A stretch of DNA of 64,000 bases from assembly GCA_035771165.1 (NCBI GenBank), contig JAWNZC010000106.1, forward strand, positions 496,001-560,000, given 5' to 3'. Positions 41,886 to 51,800 of this stretch are shown one piece after another (positions within the stretch are counted from its first letter, which is position 1; each line of letters opens with the position of its first letter). Origin of the DNA: Paragorgia papillata (taxonomy: Eukaryota; Cnidaria; Anthozoa; Scleralcyonacea; Coralliidae). The notes beneath the pieces were generated by a model. The model did not search any database and was not told where the DNA came from. It was given only the letters and a program-made list of their open reading frames with translations. Both the position numbers and the translations under genes were made by a program.

Positions 41886-43264
41886 ATGAGGAAGAATAAA
41901 GAAATTTGTCTTGCTCGTGCAATGGTCGTATCCAGAAATGGAACAGCATTGATCCGTTTAGCGAACTTTACTGATAAAGAAATCTGTTTGCAAGAGAACA
42001 AAGTTGTTGGACAGTTTCACCCTCTGGACCACACACGAGTCATGGTACATTCAAATGATTCTGAAGAATTAGAGTCCAATAGTCCTAATTCAACAAAGAA
42101 AGGGACAAAATCATCTCATGTACCAGCAAGTGCCCCCGTGAAAGATAATGAATGGTACAAAGAATTGAAAGTTGAAATAAATGAACTTACCCAAGATCAG
42201 GAGATAAAGTTCTTTGAGACAGTCCAAGAATATGAGGATGTGTTTGCTAAAGATGAAACTGATATTGGGTTGAGTCATTTAATGGAACATGAAATCAATA
42301 CTGGTGACCACAGACCTATCAAACAACAGCCAAGAAGACTTCCACCTCACCGAAGACCAGTCGTAGAAAAACAGCTTGACTCGCTTCTTTCCCAAGGCCG
42401 AATTGCACCATCAAACAGCCCATGGAGCAGTCCAGTGGTGTTAGTCCGGAAAGTGATGGTGATTTTCGAATGTGTACTGACTATCCGAAGTTAAATGCTA
42501 TTACCACCAAAGATGCCCAACCTTTGCCCAGAGTGGATGATATACTGGAATCACTGGATGGAGCTTGCTATTTCACGTGTCTCGACCTAGCTTCAGGGTA
42601 TTGGCAGGTGAAAGTTGCAGAAAAGGACCGTGCAAAAACAGCATTTGCTACACCCCAAGGTCAGTTTGAGTGGTTAGTAATGCCATTTGGACTTACTAAT
42701 GCCCCTGGTACTTTTTAACGTCTGATGAACATGGCCCTGCAAGGACTGACCTGGAAATACTGCCTCGTATACTTAGATGATATACTCATCTGGTCCAAGA
42801 GCTTTGATGAACATCTTAATCGTTTGCGTGCAGTATTTGAGCGTCTTAGAGCTGCTGGTGTGAAGCTGAAACCAAAGAAATGCCATTTCTTGAAGAAGCG
42901 TGTGAATTTTCTCGGCCATGTTATTTCTAGTAATGGGATTGAGACTGATCCTGAAAAGATAATGGCATTACATAACTGGCCAACTCCAAAGAATATCAAG
43001 GAACTCCGCAGTTTTCTGGGACTCGCTGGGTACTACCGTAAGTTCATCATGGGGTTCTCAATGACTGCAGAGCCACTCTATCGCCTCTTAAAGATAAACT
43101 GCTCATTCCAGTGGAGTAAGGAGCAAGAAAATGCGTTTCAAGCGCTAAAACAGCACCTGTGTAGCCCTCCTGTCCTTGCGTATCCAAGGCAGGACGTTTC
43201 ATACTCGACACTGATGCCAGCACTGACCACAGGATCGGCGCAGTTCTCTCTCAAGTGCAACTAG
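41886..43264 (+). pseudogene. Gypsy 2 reverse transcriptase
   Basis: A connector (KEICLARAMVVSRNGTALIR, then LMEHEINTGDHRPIKQQPRR) leads to RT with SPWSSPVVLVRK, a one-base loss near 42452, then FRMCTDYPKLNAI, FTCLDLASGYWQVKV and MPFGLTNAPGTF. A nonsense TAA follows at 42717-42719, then YLDDILIWSKSFDEHL (active site YLDD), HFLKKRVNFLGHVIS and [16 protein letters not shown]. The RT fold itself is almost complete, but the copy cannot make one continuous enzyme. Confidence 0.85.
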
Positions 43265-43788
43265 ATGGATCAGAACGTGTAATTGCATACGGTAGTCGTT
43301 CACTTCATGCCTCAGAGAAGAACTACTGTGCTACCAGACTAGAAATGCTTGCCTTGGTGGAATTCATCGATCACTTCAGATACTATCTGTTAGGCTGTAA
43401 ATTCCTGGTTCGGACCGATCACCAAGCACTGAAGTGGCTATTAACCTTCTGTGAGCCACAGGGACAGGTAGGTAGACAGCTTGAGCGTCTCCAAGAATAC
43501 GAGTTTGAAGTGGAACATCGGCCAGGGAAGAAACACGCAAATGCTGATGCAATGTCGAGGAGGCCTCAACGTCGAAACAAACATCGAAAATGCCCTTCTT
43601 GCAATTCAGGTCAACCTACATGTAAAGCTAAAGAAAACAACCACATTCTCGGTGTATCTGCTGTAGGCAACTGTTTAAAAGAAGACATTGACATGTCCTG
43701 TTTGCTTATCGGATGGGAGCCAGCAGACCTCGCTCGTGCCCAAGGTGAAGATGTTGATATTGCTCCTGTATTGAAACATTTATCTTAA
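43195..43788 (+). pseudogene. Gypsy 2 RNase H and connector
   Basis: The start of RNase H (FILDTDASTDHRIGAVL) is readable only in a shifted frame at about 43195-43255. It then continues VIAYGSRSLHASEKNYCATR, FLVRTDHQALKWLL and VEHRPGKKHANADAMSRRP. A nonsense TAA ends it at 43786-43788 before the integrase. Confidence 0.8.
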
Positions 43789-44284
43789 GGAAAAGGAAAA
43801 CCATCACTGGCAGAGTTACAAGGATCAAGTCCAGGAACTAGAGCTATTTGGGCCCAGTTGGAACTACTTCAAGTGACGGAAGGAGTACTTTATATCAATC
43901 ACTTACCAGATTCGCGAAAATCCAGACGTCGGGTTGTTCTTCCATCAAGTCTTGTAAAACCTGCCCTCAACAATGTTGCATGATGGTTCAACCGGAAATC
44001 ACTTGGGAGCCAACAAGACGTTAAAGAAGATGAAAGACCGTTTTTGGAGACCTGGACTTTCCACAATTGTCCGCGAGTATTGTCGTAATTGTGTTATCTG
44101 TGCAACTTGCAAGTCATCAAAGAAACCCAAAGCACCCCTGAAACCCATGATTTATGCTCACCCGATGCAACGAGTTCATATGGATATTGTGGGCCCACTA
44201 CCTAGAAGTAAGAAGGGAAATGTGTATATATTAACTGTACAATGTTCCTTCACTAAATGGGTAGAAGCCTATCCCGACTCCAGC
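43789..44284 (+). pseudogene. Gypsy 2 integrase N-terminal half
   Basis: A frame break near 43965 precedes LHDGSTGNHLGANKTLKKMK and RNCVICATCK (zinc domain H-H-C-C). RVHMDIVGPLPRSKKG follows with the first catalytic Asp, and ILTVQCSFTKWVEAYP. After Tyr-Pro the sequence jumps directly to an acidic C-terminal tail (EEESPILEMLDGEL), so about 100 residues including the second Asp and the Glu are missing. Confidence 0.8.
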
Positions 44285-44433
44285 GTTGACATGGAGGAAG
44301 AGTCGCCCATACTAGAGATGTTAGATGGCGAATTAAGCGACAGGCAACCTTCCCAATGTGATGAATCTGACAGTGACGAAGACGAGGTAATAGGACTATC
44401 CACGGACGAAATAACCCTGAGTCAACGACCAGC
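44285..44433 (+). pseudogene. Gypsy 2 pol C-terminal acidic tail, left part
   Basis: Encodes DSDEDEVIGLSTDEITLSQR and is cut by the inserted TIR element. The remaining C-terminus (PNWYGDYVVNLLNAAKK) is found after the insertion at 45840-45934, in the frame expected if the insert and one copy of its 9-bp duplication are ignored. Confidence 0.7.
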
Positions 44434-45830
44434 TAACCTGAATGTCAGGCCTTTATTTATTCCCGCGCGGGCAGAGGTGCGGGCGAGCGAGAAGGCGAGA
44501 AAAACAAAGGCCTGAGGAAACTCTTAACGAAACTGTCTTCCGCCCACTTTGCTATTTTTAAACATGAACGAGTATGATTGATATGAGTTGTCAAAAGAAC
44601 AAAGCGTATGTTTTGATTTCATCCCACAGAAATATATAGTCTTTCTCCGCATCTGGTTTTAGTCCAGACTAGTCTAGGTAGACTTGCAATAAATACACGA
44701 GCTCGAATTCAAGGCGTTTGTCCACGGTATCTAGACCCGATCTAGAGAAGAAGTTGAAGAAATATTGATTCAAAATTCCACCATAATAAAAGATAAACAC
44801 GATTTGATAGCCGCCTTGATATAGTTTCGACTAAATTAATAAAATATATAATTTTGTAGCACAGGCTAGAACGTTGGAGAAAAGGATCGACTGGATATTG
44901 ATATTTTATATTAAAAACAAACGCAATAGTTTGGAATTATTTTATACAGTTTTAGAATTAAAATTTTAGAATGCAGGTAGGCCATTTAATATTAATATTG
45001 ATACATATTAAATTATAAACACGTCTCAACCGTATAAACTCAGTCATCCACAACTAAGACTATGCTCCGAGATTCCCATTTCGCAACTTACGGGTCCACT
45101 TTTCTGACAACTATTGTTCAGCACTGCCATAAACAACTTGGACTTTCGCATCGGCTTCGCGTTCACTGAGTAGCCATCGTCCCTGATCATCGAACGAAGG
45201 ACGCAAGTAGACTGCTTTTCGCAAGCTAGGTCTCCACCTGCTACAACGAAATTCCTCACTGTGCCATGTTGAAGTCGATGAAGTTCAGAGAACACAAATG
45301 GCAATATCTGATATATCAGACTTTCACCAAACCCAGGGCAAAACAGCAAAGATATCTTGGCTGTCAACAGCGAGGTCAACAGGCAACAGCGAGCTTTCGA
45401 ATGCACGCCGTTTGTTCTGGTTTCAAAGACTCATTGCCGAAATCACGAAATGTGTCAATGAATTTAACAAAGCGGTTTCGAAAAGTCCTTCTATGGTTTG
45501 ATTTCCGACATAATAAATGATTAAATGAATGAATTGGTCACAGAATCGTACACGATAAACACATTCGAGAAATGGCGATGACCTTGTCACGGTGCACCTT
45601 CACGGTGCACCTTTGGGCAAGTTGTTTATCTGAATGAACCAATCAAAATCCTAACTTCAATTAGTCAGCCAATCAGAGCTCCCGTCCATGAGATGGACGG
45701 ATTCCCCACAGTTTTGTTAAGAGTTTCCTCAGGCCTTTGTTTTTCTCGCCTTCTCGCTCGCCCGCACCTCTGCCCGCGCTGCCGGGTTTAGCGGAAGGCG
45801 GGAACAAATAAAGGCCTGACATTCAGGTTA
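44434..45830. mobile_element. Mutator-like TIR element with captured helicase fragment
   Basis: 1,397 bp with about 100-bp TIRs starting TAACCTGAATGTCAGGCCTT. They contain the GC-rich GGCAGAGGTGCGGGCGAGCG and AAACAAAGGCCTGAGGAAAC. A perfect 9-bp target duplication ACGACCAGC lies at 44425-44433 and 45831-45839; 9 bp is typical of MULEs. The interior has no transposase but holds a coding-like segment resembling the first exon of a RecQ-like helicase. It sits inside the pol of Gypsy 2, so it is younger than that element. Confidence 0.82.
45044..45480 (-). pseudogene. Captured RecQ-like helicase fragment inside the MULE
   Basis: Minus strand, distributed over shifted frames: ESLKPEQTACIRKLA (the Q-motif region), then DIFAVLP followed by GFGESLIYQILPFVFSEL. 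The last phrase is the Walker A region of RecQ-like proteins (normally G-[FY]-G-K-S) with the Lys replaced by Glu. The downstream residues to 45044 do not match the helicase family that I can recognise. It parallels the first-exon segment of the gene at 57-60 kb (LPTGFGKSLIF) but is not identical to it. Non-functional. Confidence 0.6.
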
Positions 45831-45839
45831 ACGACCAGC

Positions 45840-45934
45840 CCGCGAACGCAAACCTCCAAACTGGTACGGGGATTATGTAGTGAATTTGTTAAACGCAGCA
45901 AAGAAGACAGTATATAGCCTTAAAAACGATTGTT
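45840..45934 (+). pseudogene. Gypsy 2 pol C-terminus
   Basis: Short open segment with PPNWYGDYVVNLL ending at TAA (45932-45934), the C-terminal end of pol displaced by the MULE. Confidence 0.65.
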
Positions 45935-46031
45935 AAAATTTTGTTTGTGTTTTGTTATAATTAGACTTACTGTTGTAAGCGTCAGTTTTAAGGTGAACCC
46001 GGAGGTTCACTCTTTTCGTGGCAGGGGAATG

Positions 46032-46183
46032 TGTAATAGACCGGAAATGACGTGAGATGGCACCACGGTTCACCAGACACCGAGGACGAAGTTCGGCCGT
46101 GACCGAGGGACAGTGTGTGTTTTGTAGCGAGTCGATTGTAGAAATATAAAGTAAATAAAAGGTTTAAAACGACGTATTTTACA
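46032..46183 (+). repeat. Gypsy 2, 3' LTR
   Basis: 152 bp. Differs from the 5' LTR at two positions (CACCAGACACC versus CACCTGACACC; GTGACCGAGG versus GTGACAGAGG). Confidence 0.92.
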
Positions 46184-46230
46184 ATATATATAATATATAT
46201 ATATAATATATATAATATATATATATAGTT

Positions 46231-46460
46231 CAATCTACAGACACGGTGTTTCGCTGTACAACAGCTCATCAGTGTAGCTTGGAACAATCTGAATGAATTT
46301 CACCAATTACTTATACACATGCGATCGTCGGTGACAACCGCATGTGGGAAAGCATCGGTGAAATACAGATAGCGTGAAGTGCGCATGGGCGTGAAGTGCG
46401 CATGGGCCCAGAGTGCTCAAACTTCCACAAGGGTAGTGAGGGTAGCGTATTATATATAAT
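46231..46460 (-). mobile_element. Penelope-like 3' terminal fragment
   Basis: Bounded on both sides by (TA)n runs. It starts, on the minus strand, near TATACGCTACCCTCACTACC and ends with the hammerhead ribozyme at 46235-46277. No coding sequence remains. Confidence 0.5.
46235..46277 (-). ncRNA. Hammerhead ribozyme (type I), complete core
   Basis: Minus strand, 5' to 3': stem I CTACA; core CTGATGA; stem II GCTGT-TGT-ACAGC (5 bp); core GAA; stem III ACA-CCG-TGT (3 bp, 3-nt loop); cleavage base C after U; stem I TGTAG (5 bp, perfect). Every invariant hammerhead nucleotide (C3 U4 G5 A6, G8 A9, G12 A13 A14, A15.1, U16.1, H17) is present. A very short stem III is typical of hammerheads found in Penelope-like elements. 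Confidence 0.82.
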
Positions 46461-46469
46461 ATATATATA

Positions 46470-46501
<32 letters not shown>

Positions 46502-46533
46502 GAATTTGAAGATTTGTAATCCAGGCATAATGT

Positions 46534-46779
46534 AGTAAGTGTTCTCCGGATTATATTATTAAAGTTTTGAGCTTTCAACTCGGTTCTTCGAGTCTTCTTC
46601 AGAAAAGTTTAACGGTGTATTAGAATGTTCGCGCTGTTCCTCACGTAATTGTATTGTAATACAATTACGTGAGGAACAGCGCGAACATTCTAATACACCG
46701 TTAAACTTTTCTGAAGAAGACTCGAAGAACCGAGTTGAAAGCTCAAAACTTTAATAATATAATCGGGAGAACACTTACT
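46534..46779. repeat. 246-bp near-perfect palindrome
   Basis: Arms of about 120 bp separated by GT, centred at 46656. Each arm contains CTTTTCTGAAGAAGACTCG and AACCGAGTTGAAAGCTC. This looks like a hammerhead half (CUGANGA, stem ACTCG/CGAGT, GAA) lacking a stem III and cleavage site. Immediately next to a pentanucleotide array. Confidence 0.85.
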
Positions 46780-46788
46780 TACTATATA

Positions 46789-47308
46789 TATAGTAAAGTA
46801 AAGTAAAGTAAAGTAAAGTAAAGTAAAGTAAAGTAAAGTAAAGTAAAGTAAAGTAAAGTAAAGTAAAGTAAAGTAAAGTAAAGTAAAGTAAAGTAAAGTA
46901 AAGTAAAGTAAAGTAAAGTAAAGTAAAGTAAAGTAAAGTAAAGTAAAGTAAAGTAAAGTAAAGTAAAGTAAAGTAAAGTAAAGTAAAGTAAAGTAAAGTA
47001 AAGTAAAGTAAAGTAAAGTAAAGTAAAGTAAAGTAAAGTAAAGTAAAGTAAAGTAAAGTAAAGTAAAGTAAAGTAAAGTAAAGTAAAGTAAAGTAAAGTA
47101 AAGTAAAGTAAAGTAAAGTAAAGTAAAGTAAAGTAAAGTAAAGTAAAGTAAAGTAAAGTAAAGTAAAGTAAAGTAAAGTAAAGTAAAGTAAAGTAAAGTA
47201 AAGTAAAGTAAAGTAAAGTAAAGTAAAGTAAAGTAAAGTAAAGTAAAGTAAAGTAAAGTAAAGTAAAGTAAAGTAAAGTAAAGTAAAGTAAAGTAAAGTA
47301 TAGTATAG
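46789..47308. repeat. (AGTAA)n pentanucleotide array, ~104 units
   Basis: About 520 bp of uninterrupted AGTAA, with three TAGTA variants at the right end. The long minus-strand ORF (Leu-Tyr-Phe-Thr repeats) is an artefact. Confidence 0.97.
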
Positions 47309-47406
47309 TATAGTAAAGACTATTTCAAGAGTGTGCAATATCTTGGGAGATAGAGCGATATGGATAAATAGCTAAAGATTGATTGTGTGTATATATATAT
47401 ATATAT

Positions 47407-47443
47407 ACTCAGAGTTTTACGCCTCTTGCGATCTTCAGGCAAC
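47407..47443 (-). ncRNA. Hammerhead ribozyme remnant, mutated core
   Basis: Same layout as 48702-48742 (GTTGC, CTGAAGA, stem II with AGAGG loop changes, stem III ACTCTGAGT). The invariant GAA reads AAA (G12 to A), and the 3' strand of stem I is replaced by (TA)n. It should not self-cleave. Confidence 0.7.
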
Positions 47444-48118
47444 AATTAATTTTCGGATCCGGTTTCGCTTCTATTTATGCTGCGTACGGCGTCATCTCAA
47501 TGCGTGGGTTGCCTGGTGAGTCATCACTTTTGTTTGGTGCGGTGGAGGTTTGAAATGGTGAATTTATTTTTGTGTCGGCATTTCGAAAGAAGTTCTGATT
47601 TTTTGTTTAGTAGAGTTTTTTTGTTGGCTTTCATAATGGCAAGCGTTTCTTCGAGACATAAGTTACAGCGTTTTGCTCCTTCCGTGTATGATACTGTTCT
47701 TTTGAGAATTGACCAATTGATTGTGAAAGATTTCCTTTTAGATTTCAAATCCCAGACATGTTTTTGATAGTTCTGTGTCGTTGGCGTACTTCGCGTCCTT
47801 AAAAGATTTCGTATGGTTTCGGTAGCGTTCTTTGAATGTGTTTGATGTCATACCAATGTAGTGTTTTGTGTTGTTGTTGTCAGTTGTCGTTATGTTGGCT
47901 TGGTATACGATGTTGTCCGTTTGGCATTTTCCTTGGAGTGGACATGTCTTTTCTTCGGCAGTTGCAGGGGTTGTTATCGACAGGTTTTCTCTTAGACAGG
48001 ACCCGGAAATTGTGCTTGGAGATGGTACTTCGGATGTTGTCGATGCAGCTGTAACTGATATTCACAGTGTTGCGGTTAAAAATCTTGTGTAGTTTGTGCG
48101 TTGCGGGAAAATGTTTGT
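47407..48118 (-). mobile_element. Penelope-like element fragment (minus copy of an inverted pair)
   Basis: Minus-strand Penelope-like 3' part. From the centre outwards: FPATHKLHKIFNRNTVNISY and CIDNIRSTISKHNFRVLSKR (RT-adjacent linker), NPCNCRRKD (conserved CxC-type linker), then GIY-YIG endonuclease remnants (FTINWSILKRTVSYTEGAKR, CNLCLEETLAIMKANKK). It ends with a mutated hammerhead (47407-47443). Frameshifts scatter the domain over several frames. The RT domain is absent, indicating 5' truncation. Confidence 0.8.
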
Positions 48119-48122
48119 CGAT

Positions 48123-48621
48123 CGACAAAAACAATTTCCGGGTCCTGTCTAAGAGAAAACCTCTCGATAACAACCCCTGCAACTGCCGAAGAAAAGACAC
48201 ATGTCCACTCCAAGGAAAATGCCAAACAGACAACATCGTATACCAAGCCAACATAACGACAACTGACAACAACAACACAAAACACTACATTGGTATGACA
48301 TCAAACACATTCAAAGAACGCTACCGAAACCATACGAAATATTTTAAGGACGCGAAGTACACCAACGACACAAAACTATCAAAACATGTCTGGGATTTGA
48401 AATCTAAAAGCAAACCTTTCACAATCAATTGGTCAATTCTCAAAAGAACAGTATCATACACGGAAGGAGCAAAACGCTGTAACTTATGTCTCGAAGAAAA
48501 GCTTGCCATTATGAAAGCCAACAAAAAAACTCCACTAAACAAAAAATCAGAACTTCTTTCGAAGTGCCGACACAAAAATAAATTCACCATTTCAAACCTC
48601 CACCGCACCAGAAAAAAGTGA
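48123..48621 (+). CDS. GIY-YIG endonuclease domain of a Penelope-like element
   Basis: Open frame to 48621 with a linker containing NPCNCRRKDTCPLQGKC and NIVYQANITTTDN (the first GIY-YIG strand), HYIGMTSNTFKERYRNHTKY (second strand plus catalytic Arg/His-like residues), LSKHVWDLKSKSKPFTINWS and CNLCLEEKLAIMKANKK with a Cys-x-x-Cys. In Penelope-like elements this domain follows RT and nicks target DNA. Only this C-terminal part survives here, and without the RT it cannot be an autonomous protein. Confidence 0.85.
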
Positions 48622-48701
48622 TGACTCACCAGGCAACCCACGCATTGAGATGACGCCGTACACAGCATCAATAGAAGCGAAACCGGATCCGAAAATTCAT
48701 T

Positions 48702-48742
48702 GTTGCCTGAAGATCGCAAGGCGTGAAACTCTGAGTAGCAAC
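48702..48742 (+). ncRNA. Hammerhead ribozyme (type I), complete core
   Basis: 5' to 3': stem I GTTGC; core CTGAAGA (position 7 may be any base); stem II CGC-AAG-GCG (3 bp); core GAA; stem III ACT-CTG-AGT (3 bp, 3-nt loop); cleavage base A after U; stem I GCAAC (5 bp, perfect). All invariant positions are satisfied. It lies 80 bp after the GIY-YIG stop codon, the position known for hammerheads in Penelope-like elements. Confidence 0.82.
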
Positions 48743-48846
48743 TATTCTCAAAGTTAACTAACTATTATCTGCTCTACGTATAAGTATTGAGTACTGTTGG
48801 GAAACCTTACAAACACTCACATATATATATATATATATATATGTGC

Positions 48847-51800
48847 AGGCCTCAAAGTGTTAAAACCAATCTCTTTAACACTTTGAAGCTTGACGACGAG
48901 TCTTTAAGGTTTATTCTGGCTAACGCCAGACAATTTTATTCAGCATAGGGAGAGGTCCAGGCCTCAAAGTGTTAAAACCAATCTCTTTAACACTTTGAAG
49001 CTTGACGACGAGTCTTTAAGGTTTATTCTGGCTAACGCCAGACGATTTTATTCAGCATAGGGAGAGGTCCAGGCCTCAAAGTGTTAAAACCAATCTCTTT
49101 AACACTTTGAAGCTTGACGACGAGTCTTTAAGGTTTATTCTGGCTAACGCCAGACGATTTTATTCAGCATAGGGAGAGGTCCAGGCCTCAAAGTATTAAA
49201 ACCAATCTCTTTAAAACTTTGAAGCTTGACGACGAGTCTTTAAGGTTTATTCTGGCTAACGCCAGACGATTTTATTCAGCATAGGGAGAGATCCAGGCCT
49301 CAAAGTGTTAAAACCAATCTCTTTAACACTTTGAAGCTTGACGACGAGTCTTTAAGGTTTATTCTGGCTAACGCCAGACAATTTTATTCAGCATAGGGAG
49401 AGGTCCAGGCCTCAAAGTGTTAAAACCAATCTCTTTAACACTTTGAAGCTTGACGACGAGTCTTTAAGGTTTATTCTGGCTAACGCCAGACGATTTTATT
49501 CAGCATAGGGAGAGGTCCAGGCCTCAAAGTGTTAAAACCAATCTCTTTAACACTTTGAAGCTTGACGACGAGTCTTTAAGGTTTATTCTGGCTAACGCCA
49601 GACGATTTTATTCAGCATAGGGAGAGGTCCAGGCCTCAAAGTATTAAAACCAATCTCTTTAACACTTTGAAGCTTGACGACGAGTCTTTAAGGTTTATTC
49701 TGGCTAACGCCAGACGATTTTATTCAGCATAGGGAGAGATCCAGGCCTCAAAGTGTTAAAACCAATCTCTTTAACACTTTGAAGCTTGACGACGAGTCTT
49801 TAAGGTTTATTCTGGCTAACGCCAGACAATTTTATTCACCATAGGGAGAGGTCCAGGCCTCAAAGTGTTAAAACCAATCTCTTTAACACTTTGAAGCTTG
49901 ACGACGAGTCTTTAAGGTTTATTCTGGCTAACGCCAGACGATTTTATTCAGAATAGGGAGAGGTCCAGGCCTCAAAGTGTTAAAACCGATCTCTTTAACA
50001 CTTTGAAGCTTGACGACGAGTCTTTAAGGTTTATTCTGGCTAACGCCACACGATTTTATTCAGCATAGGGAGAGGTCCAGGCCTCAAAGTATTAAAACCA
50101 ATCTCTTTAACACTTTGAAGCTTGACGACGAGTCTTTAAGGTTTATTCTGGCTAACGCCAGACAATTTTATTCAGCATAGGGAGAGGTCCAGGCCTCAAA
50201 GTGTTAAAACCAATCTCTTTAACACTTTGAAGCTTGACGACGAGTCTTTAAGGTTTATTCTGGCTAACGCCAGACGATTTTATTCAGCATAGGGAGACGT
50301 CCAGGCCTCAAAGTGTTAAAACCAATCTCTTTAACACTTTGAAGCTTGACGACGAGTCTTTAAGGTTTATTCTGGCTAACGCCAGACGATTTTATTCAGC
50401 ATAGGGAGAGGTCCAGGCCTCAAAGTGTTAAAACCAATCTCTTTAATACTTTGAAGCTTGACGACGAGTCTTTAAGGTTTATTCTGGCTAACGCCAGACA
50501 ATTTTATTCAGCATAGGGAGAGGTCCAGGCCTCAAAGTGTTAAAACCAATCTCTTTAACACTTTGAAGCTTGACGACGAGTCTTTAAGGTTTATTCTGGC
50601 TAACGCCAGACAATTTTATTCAGCATAGGGAGAGGTCCAGGCCTCAAAGTGTTAAAACCAATCTCTTTAACACTTTGAAGCTTGACGACGAGTCTTTAAG
50701 GTTTATTCTGGCTAACGCCAGACGATTTTATTCAGCATAGGGAGAGGTCCAGGCCTCAAAGTGTTAAAACCGATCTCTTTAACACTTTGAAGCTTGACGA
50801 CGAGTCTTTAAGGTTTATTCTGGCTAACGCCAGACGATTTTATTCAGCATAGGGAGAGGTCCAGGCCTCAAAGTATTAAAACCAATCTCTTTAACACTTT
50901 GAAGCTTGACGACGAGTCTTTAAGGTTTATTCTGGCTAACGCCAGACAATTTTATTCAGCATAGGGAGAGGTCCAGGCCTCAAAGTATTAAAACCAATCT
51001 CTTTAACACTTTGAAGCTTGACGACGAGTCTTTAAGGTTTATTCTGGCTAACGCCAGACGATTTTATTCAGCATAGGGAGAGGTCCAGGCCTCAAAGTGT
51101 TAAAACCAATCTCTTTAACACTTTGAAGCTTGACGACGAGTCTTTAAGGTTTATTCTGGCTAACGCCAGACGATTTTATTCAGCATAGGGAGAGGTCCAA
51201 GCCTCAAAGTATTAAAACCAATCTCTTTAACACTTTGAAGCTTGACGACGAGTCTTTAAGGTTTATTCTGGCTAACGCCAGACGATTTTATTCAGCATAG
51301 GGAGAGGTCCAAGCCTCAAAGTATTAAAACCGATCTCTTTAACACTTTGAAGCTTGACGACGAGTCTTTAAGGTTTATTCTGGCTAACGCCAGACGATTT
51401 TATTCAGCATAGGGAGAGGTCCAGGCCTCAAAGTATTAAAACCAATCTCTTTAACACTTTGAAGCTTGACGACGAGTCTTTAAGGTTTATTCTGGCTAAC
51501 GCCAGACGATTTTATTCAGCATAGGGAGAGGTCCAGGCCTCAAAGTATTAAAACCAATCTCTTTAACACTTTGAAGCTTGACGACGAGTCTTTAAGGTTT
51601 ATTCTGGCTAACGCCAGACGATTTTATTCAGCATAGGGAGAGGTCCAGGCCTCAAAGTGTTAAAACCAATCTCTTTAACACTTTGAAGCTTGACGACGAG
51701 TCTTTAAGGTTTATTCTGGCTAACGCCAGACAATTTTATTCAGCATAGGGAGAGGTCCAGGCCTCAAAGTGTTAAAACCGATCTCTTTAACACTTTGAAG

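Larger units (their letters stand above)
40160..46183 (+). mobile_element. Gypsy LTR retrotransposon 2, defective, with nested element
   Basis: LTRs of 152 bp (40160-40311 and 46032-46183) begin TGTAATAGACCGG and end CGTATTTTACA and differ at only two positions. The primer-binding region TGGTGGAAGCGG follows the 5' LTR and a purine-rich GGCAGGGGAATG precedes the 3' LTR. ATAT flanks both ends inside TA-rich DNA. Gag, protease, RT, RNase H and integrase are all present but broken by at least four frameshifts and three nonsense codons. Much of the integrase core is deleted and a 1.4-kb TIR element is inserted near the pol C-terminus. Confidence 0.92.
48119..48742 (+). mobile_element. Penelope-like element fragment (plus copy of an inverted pair)
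   Basis: Mirror image of the minus copy, meeting it at TTGTCGATCGACAA (centre 48119). It reads NFRVLSKRKPLDNNPCNCRR, then the GIY-YIG endonuclease, and ends in an apparently intact hammerhead ribozyme. No RT domain. Head-to-head truncated pairs are common for Penelope-like insertions. Confidence 0.82.

Noticed and set aside
46775..47338. 187-codon ORF of Leu-Tyr-Phe-Thr repeats
   Set aside because: The AGTAA array lacks stops in this frame by chance.
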